The position numbers and the translations under genes are program-made. Of a stretch of DNA of 64,000 bases, positions 47,559 to 62,029 are shown in pieces; positions within the stretch are counted from its first letter, which is position 1; each line of letters begins with the position of its first letter. The stretch lies in NCBI GenBank assembly GCA_034769895.1, contig CM068367.1, positions 114,746,573 to 114,810,572 on the forward strand. Reading direction: 5' to 3'. The notes under the pieces were generated by a model. That model was not told where the DNA came from. It ran no database searches and saw only the letters and a list, made by a program, of their open reading frames with translations. Source of the DNA: Magicicada septendecula. Lineage: Eukaryota; Arthropoda; Insecta; Hemiptera; Cicadidae.

Positions 47559-48129
47559 TCAACACCGCAATGCATATTTAAAACCAAATATTTATAAATC
47601 TAATTTAGCCACACATTGTCTAAATAATAACCACCAGTTTCCAAACATTGAAAATATAAAATTAATTAAAAACATACAAAAAGGTCAAAAAATGAATATT
47701 TGGGAAAATCTTAACATTTACAAACACAATAACAATAATTTATTAATTAAAGAACAAACCCAAATAAAAACAAAACAAGACGATCTATTTAAAATTATAA
47801 ATTTACTAAAAAATAAAAATAAATGTGAATAAAATACATATAAACAAAATTTCAAATATAACCGAGAAAACAGCTGCTGAAGAAATAAACATTAAAACAA
47901 TCGTTAACTAATCGACCTAAATCGATTATCAGTTATTTTATTTTACGTTAAAATCGATACAAATTCGATTATTCGTTACTTTTATATTAATAGAATTATT
48001 ACGATTGTTATTAATTCACTTAGAAACCTCTGATGATACTGATATTTTTCAGTGAAACGTGCGTCAGGTGTTAAAAAGAATATACAATATTATCTACTTG
48101 CAGAAGAAACAAATTCAAAACATCACAAA
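47559..48129 (+). repeat. Inverted 571-bp copy of PLE1 3' end
   Basis: Carries the last 88 codons of the GIY-YIG ORF from QHRNAYL to the stop, then the 3' terminal region with its ribozyme. The frame start at 47506 is fused to unrelated sequence, so this is not a separate gene. Confidence 0.9.
48026..48069 (+). ncRNA. Hammerhead ribozyme of PLE1, inverted arm
   Basis: Helix I ACCT (48026-48029) pairs with AGGT (48066-48069). CTGATGA lies at 48030-48036, followed by one extra T. Helix II is ACTGA/TCAGT with a six-base loop, then GAAA at 48054-48057. Helix III is ACG/CGT with a two-base TG loop, and the GTC cleavage triplet is at 48063-48065. Every invariant hammerhead core base is present. 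Hammerheads are a known feature of PLE terminal regions, which supports the call. Confidence 0.8.
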
Positions 48130-48340
48130 AATATATATATATATATTTTTTTTTTTAAACCGTTTTTAAAACGGAGTATATAAGAATTACTACTTATCAT
48201 ATGCCATAGGCGATGAGGCTAAAAATTACAAAGAGGTGCTTATGTTTACTGTGTTTTATTTTACGTTGACAATAGGGTGTGTTGTGTTTATTTATATCAC
48301 TACAGTTGCTTAAGAAATATACAAATGTGAACACACTTAC

Positions 48341-48509
48341 TTCTCCAGAAGGCGTACGAGTCGCTTTCACCGCACGAGTCGTCGCTCACGCGCAGACTTC
48401 GCAGACCGAAGTCGGCTATTTTGAGTACAAACCGGCTGTCCACCACACAGTTGGACGATTTCAGCGAACCGTGCGATTTGATTTCGCTGCTGTGTAAGTA
48501 AGACATGCC
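48341..48509 (-). CDS. Receptor guanylate cyclase exon (kinase-homology domain, middle)
   Basis: 169-bp minus-strand exon with a TTGCAG acceptor and a GTAAGT donor. It starts in phase 0 directly after the Lys that ends the exon at 55604-55780 and ends after one base of an Arg codon (phase 1). It encodes [20 protein letters not shown], then [20 protein letters not shown] and a short acidic-serine stretch ending [14 protein letters not shown] has Ser in place of the catalytic Asp of active kinases, the usual pseudokinase state of receptor guanylate cyclases. The DFG motif is kept. The 7.1-kb intron before it and 8.1-kb intron after it hold most of the elements at 41-55 kb. Confidence 0.92.
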
Positions 48510-48669
48510 CTGCAACATACAAAACATTGACACTTTATTAGCATTGATGTATTATATGGATAATTTTCACCACAACAGAATCGTGTCGTTGATGATGAAA
48601 ACTGCTGCTGTTGATGATGATACCTCTACTATTACTGCTGTTGCTGCTATTGATACAGCCATAACTTGA

Positions 48670-48990
48670 TGTCGGTTGCTTTATAACAACGACATCGTCG
48701 GCAACGTTTCGAATTATACAGTCGGCGATCTTCTTCAAGTCGCAAAAAGCGACAGAGCGTTGTGAAACAGTTACGGCGGATCTTGGCCGAACGATACTCG
48801 ACAACTATTTTACGGGTAAGCTGCTCTCGTTCGGCCAAGATCCGCCGTAACTGTTTCACAACACTCTGTAGTTTTTTCTCCGGCCTGAAGAAGATCCCCG
48901 AGGGTAGGATTCGAAACGTTGCCAACGACTTCGCTGTTATAAACCAACCGACCGCCGCCTAACAACCCGGTTTTTAATCACTTTGATATT
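48670..48990. repeat. Foldback repeat family F, copy 3
   Basis: Long palindrome. The inner arms 48751-48794 and about 48829-48868 ('cgttgtgaaacagttacgg...') are near-perfect inverts. The right outer end matches the family terminus ('accgccgcctaacaacccgg'), and the left outer end is truncated. The right half contains CTGAAGA (48885-48891), GATCC/GGAT(T)C and GAAA (48913-48916) followed by CGTTGCC. In the left half the box has become CTTGAAGA. Confidence 0.55.
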
Positions 48991-49639
48991 ATTGATATCG
49001 GCCGTGTGAGCTTACAACAAAAACCATAACTTTAATGTCAGTAATTTTATAATTTTGTCTTGTGGATTACTACACTCGCCTTCTCTGAGCGCAGTTAATT
49101 TACTCTTACTTAGTATGTATATTAAGACCTAGAATTACGATAGTGTCAGTTAGCTCAATTTACTTCAGCTTAGAAAACGGAACTCGTTTTTCGCGGCTAC
49201 GTTGCTTTAAACACGTTACTGCATAGAGTATACAGCACACATAGAAACTCCTATATCACTTTAACAGAAAATACCCGGAAGTCTCAGCCGTGACTGACAT
49301 TCAGGTTACCTACTGGCAAATCCAAAGGATGACAATATCCTCCTTTCCAATGCGAAGCAAATTAATGGCAAACAGCAAGATCATATAACAAGTCACCGAA
49401 ATAAAATATCTTTAATTGACAGTGGTACAATAAAATAAAATACGTAACGTGGTAACCAGTAAAGGGATTAAAGACCACGTTACTATAGACGGCAGAATAG
49501 CTGGATACTTGAGACACTCCGTCTAGCGCAACAAATATCTAAAAAGGGTAACAAAGCTAGAATATACAAATAAATAATGTGGGCAATAATACCGTGTGGT
49601 GCTCAGTTCGAAAATTTGTGACAGCATAAACAAAACTAA
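48991..49639. other. Intron sequence
   Basis: Noncoding; no gene or element recognised. Confidence 0.4.
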
Positions 49640-49925
49640 AACAGAGGCATCAGGTATGAAGAGATTAAGAAAAATATTCGGTCATACAAGATCTAGAAAA
49701 GTTTATGATATCAGAAAACGATGCAAATCAGACAATATTGAAAACTAAACAGCAAGGGAAATACAAGAATGGAACGCTAATAATGATAAAGAAAAAAATA
49801 TCTTCAACCCCAAGAAACTTGCAGGCAAGAAAAAGTCGATCAACCCAGAAATATCTACAGAAAAGGATTTTAACCTGGTTTAACAGACAAGTCAGAGACT
49901 TGCATTCGGAAAAGGCTGCACAGTA
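49640..49925 (+). mobile_element. Probable LINE C-terminal relic
   Basis: Read across frames, the plus strand gives an 'RRLRKIFGHT' start, a 'QEWNANN.KE' middle and 'KRILTWFNRQVRDLHSEK'. This order is reminiscent of LINE ORF2 C-terminal tails. Highly decayed, and the match is loose. Confidence 0.35.
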
Positions 49926-50248
49926 TGAGTTTGCTATATTGTATATCGTAATACGTGTCTTTTATTCCAACCATTTATTTTATTCTAACTATTAATGTTC
50001 TAGTAAGAACAAAGTTCTTTTTATTGTGTACACTGCCGATTTTCTATAGCTTATGATAATTATATAATTTTTTACGTAATACACGTAAAGATCTTACGTT
50101 TTTATTTTTATTGAATAAGTGACTTTGTGAGAATGTAGTGTTGAGTACATTATATACAGAGTGTTTGCAAAATATGGTGGAATACTTCGGAAATATTCTA
50201 CTCATTAAACTGAATGAAATTTTCCAGTAAACATATGCTACGAAATTA

Positions 50249-50746
50249 CGTAACGCTCTCGGAAAGTCGGCAGGTGCAGTTACGTAAGTCGGCAGTGCAG
50301 TTACGTAAGCGTTCTACACGTTTCTCGGCTAGCCGTGCAGGTGCAGTGTCTCGGTCAAGGTCAAAGTAACTTCCAGACTGTACGAGTATTCTGAACTAAG
50401 GAAATTATGCTGGCACGCCGCCAAAAGAATAGAACATTATGGTGGAATATCTGCGGGACCTATATAAGTAACAGCGGCTGGCTTAGAAGTTAGTTACACC
50501 TGGTTAGATTGTAGAGTGCGGACCAACTGATTGTGGAAAGTGATTACTGTGTTGTACTTAGTGCGGAACTCTTAATAGTTCACAATATTGTTGCGTGTGG
50601 ACAAATTTAACTTGAATTACTGTACGAGACTGTCTTGTTGATTTCACGTTGTTATTCGTGACTAATTAAAGCTGGTAATTAATGTATTTGTTGTTTGTAT
50701 TTTGTCTCCACTGTACCATATGACGATCGGTGAGATCGTTGTAACA
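50249..50746 (+). repeat. Solo-LTR-like repeat, copy C
   Basis: About 498 bp from 'cgtaacgctctcgg' to 'gttgtaaca', aligned block by block with 29910-30365. It carries an internal short duplication ('gtgcagttacgtaag' twice). No convincing target duplication. It lies in the guanylate cyclase intron. Confidence 0.6.
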
Positions 50747-52404
50747 TTCGGTCGAAAAAGCTTCGTTTTCCGTCAGTGTGTCTGTACGTGCTAAGCAAGG
50801 AAACATTACTGCCGGACGAAATGAGTTGTGCCGAACGAAATTTGGTATACGCAATACGTACACCATTTTTTATGAATGCCAAACAAACGAAAGTATTATC
50901 TTAAAAAGTTACGAAATGACGGTTGATTGAAAATTTTAATTCTAAATTTTAGAAAAATTAGTACAAACAAAATTTTTTATTACACAAAAAATTATCCTTT
51001 TCATCCGTAATCCAGTGGTACCTTGTTTATGGAATTCGGATGAAAAATGAAGGCGATATTACATTTTTTATAACACAAATTTGGCCCATTTATCCTACAG
51101 CTGTTGTTTAGCCGCGTTTGTAGTATATTTTATGTAGTAAGTCATTTTTTGTTATAAACATTGATTTTTGGGGAAATCTGGAATGAAACATTTTAATCAC
51201 CTGCCATTTTGAAATGGTTTAATTTGGTTAGTTTAGTAATTAAGTGGGCTGTTAAACGTGTTGTGTATACGAAATTTTAATTTCAAATCTCATTTTGTTC
51301 AGCAGTAATTAATTTTGTTTTTAACATGCAGACATACCGACGGAAAACGAACCATATGTTTTTTGTTTGCATATATTTGTTGGCTCGTCTATCATGCTAT
51401 TGTCTAAGCTTACTCCGGGTCTCGCTGCAGTTCTCACGCAAACAATGTGTCGTATTTTGTTATTGTTCGCTGTGTTTGACCCCTTTCCTTGAACGCTATC
51501 CTGGCGCAGCGTCACGTCGTTTCCAAAACGGCACACCTTCTGCCTGTCGTAAATATCCGTTGTCGCCAGTAAGTCGTTCCCCTGCTGTTTACAAGTTCGA
51601 TTCTATTATTTTAGGTATTGATGTCCGTCCTCGTATAGGGTATATACTATTGTGTGACTTACACCCTTTTATTCTTTACTGGTACTCTACAAATTAACCG
51701 GCAGTGTGTCCGTCACAGTTTCTCCTCTAAATTGGTACTTGACACAGATTCCATTATCTTACATTTGCAGGCTGTAAATCTCGTGTTTTAGTCGAGTCTG
51801 TCACGGCCAACCTTGTGCCCTATTGTACAACTATGTGAAACGTACTTGCATTGTCTGAAGTAAACGTTCGCTTGACACTTCGACACACATTTCTTTATTT
51901 ATTGCTCGTGGGCTGAGTAGGTGTGTCATGCTGAATGTAACGTCTTTTCAGTCATACTAAAATTTTTTAAATTTTTGGTTGTTACAAGACTCTTGCTTAT
52001 TAACATTTTATGCACATAATTAAGCGTAGCTCTTTAATTTTTGTTACACTTGACGATTTTCAGTTTCTAGTATAGGTTATCTTTACGAAACATTTATTTT
52101 AGATCGCACCGTAACATTGTTTAAAAGCTACACATTTTATTTTATTATTAGTTTATGTTGATTATTTACGACAGATGCTACGAGGACAGGGTGAACAGTT
52201 CCGGGCCTGACACAGACATAGCGCTACTATGCTCATTATTTTGACTGTGTTGTATGATTTCATACTTTGTGGGTTTAGTTTTGATGATTTGAAGTCACTG
52301 AGTTGTTTATTATTATTGATACAGTCTAGCGCTATTAGCGCCTCGAGCATCATTGGATAGACTGGAAATTAATGCTGTGATTAATTTTTGTTCTTATAGA
52401 TTTA
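50747..52404. other. Intron sequence
   Basis: No gene recognised. The 123-codon plus-strand frame at 51326-51697 has no domain, is rich in Cys, Leu and Tyr, and has no supporting signals. Confidence 0.4.
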
Positions 52405-53008
52405 ACTGCAACTGATATAAAGAAGGAGCTATACTCAAAGTCGGGGGACTCTTATTCATCGAATACAACGGTCGAGCACTGGGTTGCTTTATTTAAATGA
52501 GTCGGATCAGCACAACTGGCGACCCACGTGCTGGACCTCGAATTGAAGTGACTCGACGACCGTTTTGGTACTCCCTGGAATGAAAGTGAACGAAATAGCT
52601 TAGATTGCTGTTATGTCAACGGCACGAGTGTGCAGTATCTCACACGAACGTCTGTGTATGACAAAACGGTGCGCTAGATGGATGCCGCGTTTGCTGACAC
52701 TTATCCAAAAGAATTGTCGAACGGAGGTTTCAACCAATTATTGCGATGGATTAAATCAAAGAATTTAAGTTCGAATTGCTTACTCAGCCACCATACTCGC
52801 CCTATGTAGCCCCGAGTGACTTCTACTATTTTGGTAACCTCAACAATGACTCGGTGGGAAAAGATTTACTGCCGACAAGCAAGTCAGCGATGCTGTAAAT
52901 GGCTATTTTGGGGACCTCGACAAATCGGGTTATCAGTCGCGCACAACCGCTTTAGAAAATCGTTGGAATAGGTTTATAGAGCTAAACAGAGAAATAAATG
53001 CAAATTAA
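52405..53008 (+). pseudogene. Mariner transposase relic, internally deleted
   Basis: The plus strand, across several frames, follows the order of a mariner transposase. An N-terminal helix-turn-helix stretch (VEHWVALFK, then a frame change to GDPRAGPRIEV) comes first. A RLLTLIQKNCRTEVS segment follows, then QPPYSPYVAPSDFYYFGNL. The C-terminus is AVNGYFGDLDKSGYQ with ENRWNRFIELN, ending in TAA at 53006-53008. Most of the catalytic region between the RTEVS block and the PPYSP block, which holds the Asp residues, is missing, and stops and shifts abound. It cannot make an active enzyme. Terminal inverted repeats were not identified. Confidence 0.8.
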
Positions 53009-54939
53009 TACAGAAAAGTTTCGTTTTCGTGTTCAGGAACCGAACTTTACACCTTACCCTCGTATTTCCATACGAAAACATTTTCATATCACTATTTCGT
53101 TACATTCGAAATACTCTAACATTTGTTCATGCATTACACAATTTATTTAGTTTGTTTAAGAATAAACTCTACGTGCTCAAATTACGCGACTTCTCCAAGG
53201 AACGCATCTCTCGCCCGAGTCGAAAACTCGCTTGTACAGCTAAACTAATATAAGTATCCTACTATGTTTACTACTACAAGTACTGGCTCTGTTGACGTCG
53301 CTGAACACAAATGGCACGCGGTATACGTATATTCCGCAGTAGGATTATTCCATGTCTAGATCCGGTTAGGTAAAACACGGGAAGTGCTAGATAAACATCA
53401 AGTTAATCGGATTAAACTTGTGCTGTTTGATCTGTCACAAACATAAACGCATGCAAGTTAACTTGTGAGAAATCACATAAACACACATGTGCGCGTTCCC
53501 GCGCACAGTGCACTTATGTAGGTGACCTAAATTAAATTTAAAGTAGTCTCAGAGACTTATCTAGGCATGACGGGGCGCCTTGACGTCTGACTGTACACGG
53601 GAACCTATCATGATGTGGGCTACGTACGTCATTCCACTTGACTTCAATTTAATTTGCTCCTAGTGTGAACATAATCGTCGTTAAAACTAGACCAGTTTAT
53701 CAGTTCTTCTTTTTTTTTATACCGCTATCGACGAAAAACAGAGAAATTGGATTTTTAGAAGCAAATAAAGGAAGCAGTGTGCAAATGTCTACTTTTAAAA
53801 TTACAAGAAAAAAACTAATTCTCGTAAGAAGAGAAAACTACTAGTTAGCCAGTTGGAACAATAAAGACATACTTGAGTATGATGCAGAAAAGCCGATAAC
53901 ATTTTACGGATGTACAAGAAGAGTATACCCAGACCTATAAACAGCGAAAGTATAAGGTTGGGACACGAGGGTACCAAAAGCCAAGTAAAAGTGACAGGGT
54001 AGGAAAAGAAGAGAAAGATGTACATGCTCTTGGAGAAACGATGTGGATGAAGAGATGGAAAGGAGACAACTGGAAGCTGCAGAACAGACAAAGACGAATG
54101 GAGTAACAGACCGAGTGAACAAAACCAGCGACAGGTGTAGAAAGGAATCAACTAAAAGCTGATGGTAATTGTAAACTGGGGGGAACAACACCTGTAGATA
54201 TCCTTGTGTACATAAAAACCGGGCCTATTGCAATTTTGTTCGGTGGTATCTGAGGCAGACGTACAAAGAAGACCACAAAATAACCTTTCTTTAAAGATGG
54301 CCAATACATGAGCTTCACTAACTTAAACCTGGCAATGATGAGATGCGAGTTTCTGCTGTTTAGGCGCAGAAACATCCTACATCTTTTAGGTACATGATGA
54401 TGACGACAAAGTTGATGACGACAACGTCCGTGACGATGATGATGGTGATAAGATTGCCAAAATGACGGTAAGGTTGGTTTTATTACTATGCAGGTATGTT
54501 GAAAAAACAGCTGAGTATAAAGCTTCTTTCAGACGAAAAGACGTAGTTGGGTCTATTACGCCTTACAGCCGTCTCTCATCTTCAGCCTTAAATTTGTTTT
54601 CCAGGAAAATGTTTATTAGACTGACTCAGAGTGCAATTATGAGTACACAAATTGACGGTTAGAAGACCAAAGATCTGTAGAAAAAGCAAATATATGTATA
54701 TTTAGGAACAACTAGAATATTTAAATTTGAAAACGGTCAGGTGTATAAAAGGATCTAATAATTACTTGGAAATTAAAATTAGTCATGGAATGTTCATTAG
54801 TGTATACTTACATATGTGTGCATTTAAAAACATACAAAGAAGAATAATTTAAAAAATATTTATTTAAATAAATAAAAACACTTGTGACAACTTTACAAGT
54901 ATGTCCCAACGTTGCCCTGGTGACGTGTGTATATATCAG

Positions 54940-55016
<77 letters not shown>

Positions 55017-55603
55017 CGCCCGCAAATAGTACAATACATATATAGTATCTCGATCAACAAACCTCCAAGGTTTCATTTCTACGGGACAACAATTTACGAT
55101 TGGTTGACTTCAATCAGTCAAGAAGCAGGTCGAATTGAAACTACACACAGAAGCAAGATTATGGAACGATAAAGGCTTACGAATGAGAAATAGAAATGCC
55201 AGCATCACCGCGATTCAGCAGTTTGTTCGAGTTTGTAAAGAAAATCAAGGAAAACCAAATACGAAACATGTTTCTGCAACAAGTTTTCAACTTTGTCTTG
55301 TACAGAATAGATCACAATATTGTCGTGTAGTGTATGTTACGTGTCATACACTATATAACACATTTATTATGCATTATATGTATTAGGTATAATGGCACTG
55401 ATGGTATATACACATAATATCCTAGTTGTCTTATTTCTTGATTACGTAGGCTTGCACGGTCTTGTCAAGATGTTTAAATTGTTGTAAATCTGAGCCGTTC
55501 TGTTTTGTCGTTGGAATTTACAGATAATAAAATTCTGTCAAATGGTGAAAACTAATAAAGAAAACAAGATACAATCACAAAAGTAACAAAAATACCAACT
55601 CAC
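53009..55603. other. Intron sequence with (GT)n
   Basis: No gene recognised. GT repeats at 54941-55014. The frames at 53801-54151 and 53904-54191 (minus) are low complexity and overlap one another. Confidence 0.45.
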
Positions 55604-55780
55604 CTTGACAATGTCGTGCATGAGACTGTATCTGAACATCCAGTCCAGTTTGAATTGTTCATTTTCTAGAATGTCCTGTAGACTACCCTTGGGACAGTAC
55701 TCTGTAAGAAAGCAACAGTCGGGCGGATCTATACACGCTCCGTAGAATCGTACCAAGTGGTCGTGATGCAAGTCTTTCAT
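55604..55780 (-). CDS. Receptor guanylate cyclase exon (kinase-homology domain, N-lobe/hinge)
   Basis: 177-bp minus-strand exon, 59 whole codons, bounded by a TTGTTGCAG acceptor and a GTGAGT donor, phase 0 at both ends. It encodes [18 protein letters not shown], then [19 protein letters not shown] and [16 protein letters not shown]. The order MKDL-HxHLVRF-GAC...TEYCxKGSLQD..LEN...LDWMFRYSL.xDIVK is characteristic of receptor-type guanylate cyclases. They are single-pass membrane proteins that make cGMP in response to extracellular ligands, and this domain transmits the signal. The Met at its start is internal, not an initiation codon. Upstream exons lie at higher coordinates and were not identified with certainty. 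Confidence 0.93.
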
Positions 55781-59356
<3,576 letters not shown>

Positions 59357-59705
59357 TACCAATGCTGTCTCGGCCAAAAGGATGACAGTCGGAAGCTTTT
59401 GATGTTATAACGTGGGCTTAATGGTAAGGCAATTCCGCACATTGCCTCTGTACACCAATCAGGTAGCACCGTTAGTACTATTTTGAGTTCACTTTGCCGC
59501 TGTGTTGCCATAATTACTATTCACCAACCGCAGCTCGTCTCGTCATGAATGGACCCGTCACGTTGTCATCATTTTTCTGTCGATATAGCCATTGTTTAAT
59601 GATGCGCAGAATCGTGCGCAGTGATGCGAGATAAAAAATTAGTTACATGACTTTACAGTTGCGTGCATAGTTACTGTCATCCTTTTTGTTAAGACAGTGT
59701 TATAC
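59357..59705. mobile_element. MITE-like element with Tc1-like inverted ends
   Basis: The left end 'ctgtctcggccaaaaggatgacagt' (59365-59389) and the right end (59671-59697), read in complement as 'ctgtcttaacaaaaaggatgacagt', form 25-bp imperfect inverted repeats. The end words resemble those of Tc1-like elements, and TA flanks both sides. About 350 bp, with no transposase. Likely a non-autonomous Tc1/mariner-type derivative. Confidence 0.55.
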
Positions 59706-60869
59706 CATACAGTACACGTTAACAGACTACTTTCAATAGATTCTTTTCCAATCACTTAAAACGTTCCTAATGGTAAGTAAGAAAAAAGAAGGGGAAGTAA
59801 AAAGTTGAAGAGAAGAAATCGTAAACGAAGACAATTAGGTAAACACTTGAAATACAAAGAATTAAAAAATGTTCATAAAAAGTAATTAAAAAAGAAAGGA
59901 GCAAATAGAGAGAGCGTGTTGTGTTGTGTGGTGTGGTGTGAGTGCGTGTGCGCGCGCATCTGTGTAAACAAACTTGTCATGCTTACAAGTAGTTCGGTGT
60001 TTAAAGATTCTGATGTTGATTTATGAAGTTTACAATTTCTGCCTAAACGTCTATTCAAATTGTTCGCTGTATTCAATTAATTGTACAACATTTTATTTGT
60101 TGTTAAACTCTTAATTATAAGTATACATATATCACGTATAATAATTGTTGTTTATTACGTCAAACGGCAAGTACAATTACTCAGCGTTCCGTCGCACCAT
60201 TGCACACTACAATAACTGCAACTAGATCTAGGTTTACGATTCACACTGCTCGACCGTTGACAACTTTATTTCTCTTTTCGGAACTGCAAAATAGAGAAAA
60301 TATAAAGGACACACAGACACTTGAAAAGATATTTTAAACGACTTTCCGTGTCCTTAAAAACGATATTTACGTTCGATCGGTACCTAAACTAATGTAATAA
60401 AAGTGTTTCCTGACTACAATGTTTATTTATTGGCTTTCGAGCTCTCAGTTTGTTAGTAATCGCTAGTAACTAGGTCATATATTGTTAAATATTTAAATTA
60501 TATAAACCAGAACTAAATAAATTCTTTTTGTAATTTACAATACTGGTGGTACGTATTTATTAAACACACAAGAGAGAAAAAATATAGGAATATTTTATAT
60601 TATTATAAACAAGAATATATTTTTTATTATTTTATTTATAATTTTTCGATAGTTTTTATATTACTGTCAGCTTCAGAAATATATAACAATTTAATTAAGT
60701 AACACTAATACATGAGTAATTATGAACCCACACGTCAGCGCGCGTGAGTGTATTTTTATTTTATAAGGAGCTCTTTAATATTTCCTACAGGTTTTCTATA
60801 TTACAAATAGTTCTTTAAATATTAGATACTTCTACAAGTATTTGTATTCAATACATTTCTAATATTGTA
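59706..60869. other. Noncoding stretch
   Basis: AT-rich, no gene or element recognised. The 67-codon minus frame at 59873-60076 lacks support. Confidence 0.4.
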
Positions 60870-61438
60870 TTTTCACCTGACGTACGCTTCACTGATTATA
60901 TAAGTATATATAAAAAAAATGATCGATTTAATTTGATTTAACTTATCCATTGTTTTAATGTTATTTACTTAATCAGCTGGTTTGGCGGTTATACTGGAAA
61001 TGTATTTAACGCTTATATTTAATTTATTTTAATAAATTAGTAATTTCAAATAGAACATCTTGTTTCTTTTACTTGAGTTTTTGTTCTTTAATTTGAAAAT
61101 TATTGTTATTGTGTTTGTACATATTAAGATTTTCCCGAATATTCATTTTGTGATCTTTTTATATGTTTTTAATAAACTTCATATTTTGAGTGTCAGGAAA
61201 ATTATGTTTGCTACTTAGACAAATATATATCTACTAAATTACATTTGTAAATATTTGGTTTTAAAAATGCATTACGGTGTTGAAGGAATCTATATAGTAT
61301 TTTTTTTCTTTGTCTGGCCTATATTAAATTCGGTTTTTCGTATTTTGTTATATATAAATCGAAGTAATTCGATTATTTGTTAATTAATATATAAACCTCT
61401 GATGATACTGATATTATCAGTGAAACGTACGCCAGCTA
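60870..61438 (-). mobile_element. Decayed Penelope-like element relic
   Basis: 60870-61320 matches the 3' part of PLE1 (44975-45540) on the minus strand, from the end of the linker/GIY-YIG region through the terminal region, with many stops. A shorter inverted terminal copy follows (about 61320-61438). It therefore repeats the head-to-head layout of PLE1. The right ribozyme keeps CTGATGA (61400-61406) and GAAA, but GTC has become GCC and helix I is broken (ACCT with AGCT). The left one has GAAG for GAAA. Confidence 0.65.
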
Positions 61439-62029
61439 AAACGTACGCGACTGAAGTTGGTCCGATGTACGCTATTCAAGAGATTTGCACGCTTCCCTGT
61501 GCACGTTCATGAATAGAAGTTGCGTGTTTGAACTTAATCCAGCGGAAAACGAATGACGCACGTGATACACGATACAAATTGAATTGCGCACACGCCGGTG
61601 ACAAAGAAACAATAAAGGGTTTGTTAATTTCTTTAACAACGGCAGAATTAAGGCATTGTGTTGGAAGCAACACAACAGTGTCCAGTTAAGAGACAATGAT
61701 TCGCGCTCGGAGACGCATCGAATTATACTATACACACAAACGTACATCACAACTGTGGAACAATCACAGTGCTGTTCCGATTGTATCCACACGCGGTCAA
61801 CTACATACAATTCCGTGACTGTAATTATGCGACACAATTATGTTGTACATTTGTAACGTATTATAAGCGAGCGGCACAGGCCGCTTACCTGTCAGTGAAT
61901 TTGTATCTAAAGCAATGTGATGTTGACTAAAATTTATATATATTTTACATTTGCTAATTTAACCTACTCATTATACATTTAGCAAATTTTACAATTATAC
62001 AAACAGCTGAATCGAAAATTCGCTGGAAT
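61439..62029. other. Noncoding stretch
   Basis: No gene recognised. Overlapping short frames on both strands at 61472-61856 look like chance. Confidence 0.35.

Larger units (their letters stand above)
44916..48129 (-). mobile_element. Penelope-like element (PLE1) with inverted terminal copy
   Basis: Minus-strand PLE with RT, linker and GIY-YIG endonuclease (45213-47543) and a 3' terminal region down to 44916. At its 5' side it is joined at 47558/47559 to an inverted copy (47559-48129) of its own last 571 bp. The arms 44916-45486 and 47559-48129 have a constant coordinate sum of 93045 and I saw no mismatch, so the copy is young. Each arm carries a hammerhead ribozyme. AT repeats flank both ends. 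It lies in the guanylate cyclase intron between exons 48341 and 40212, in the gene's sense orientation. Confidence 0.85.

Noticed and set aside
47506..47832. Separate plus-strand gene with GIY-YIG tail
   Set aside because: It is the inverted terminal copy of PLE1 fused by chance to upstream sequence.
51326..51697. 123-codon plus-strand ORF
   Set aside because: No recognisable domain, intronic position, length compatible with chance.
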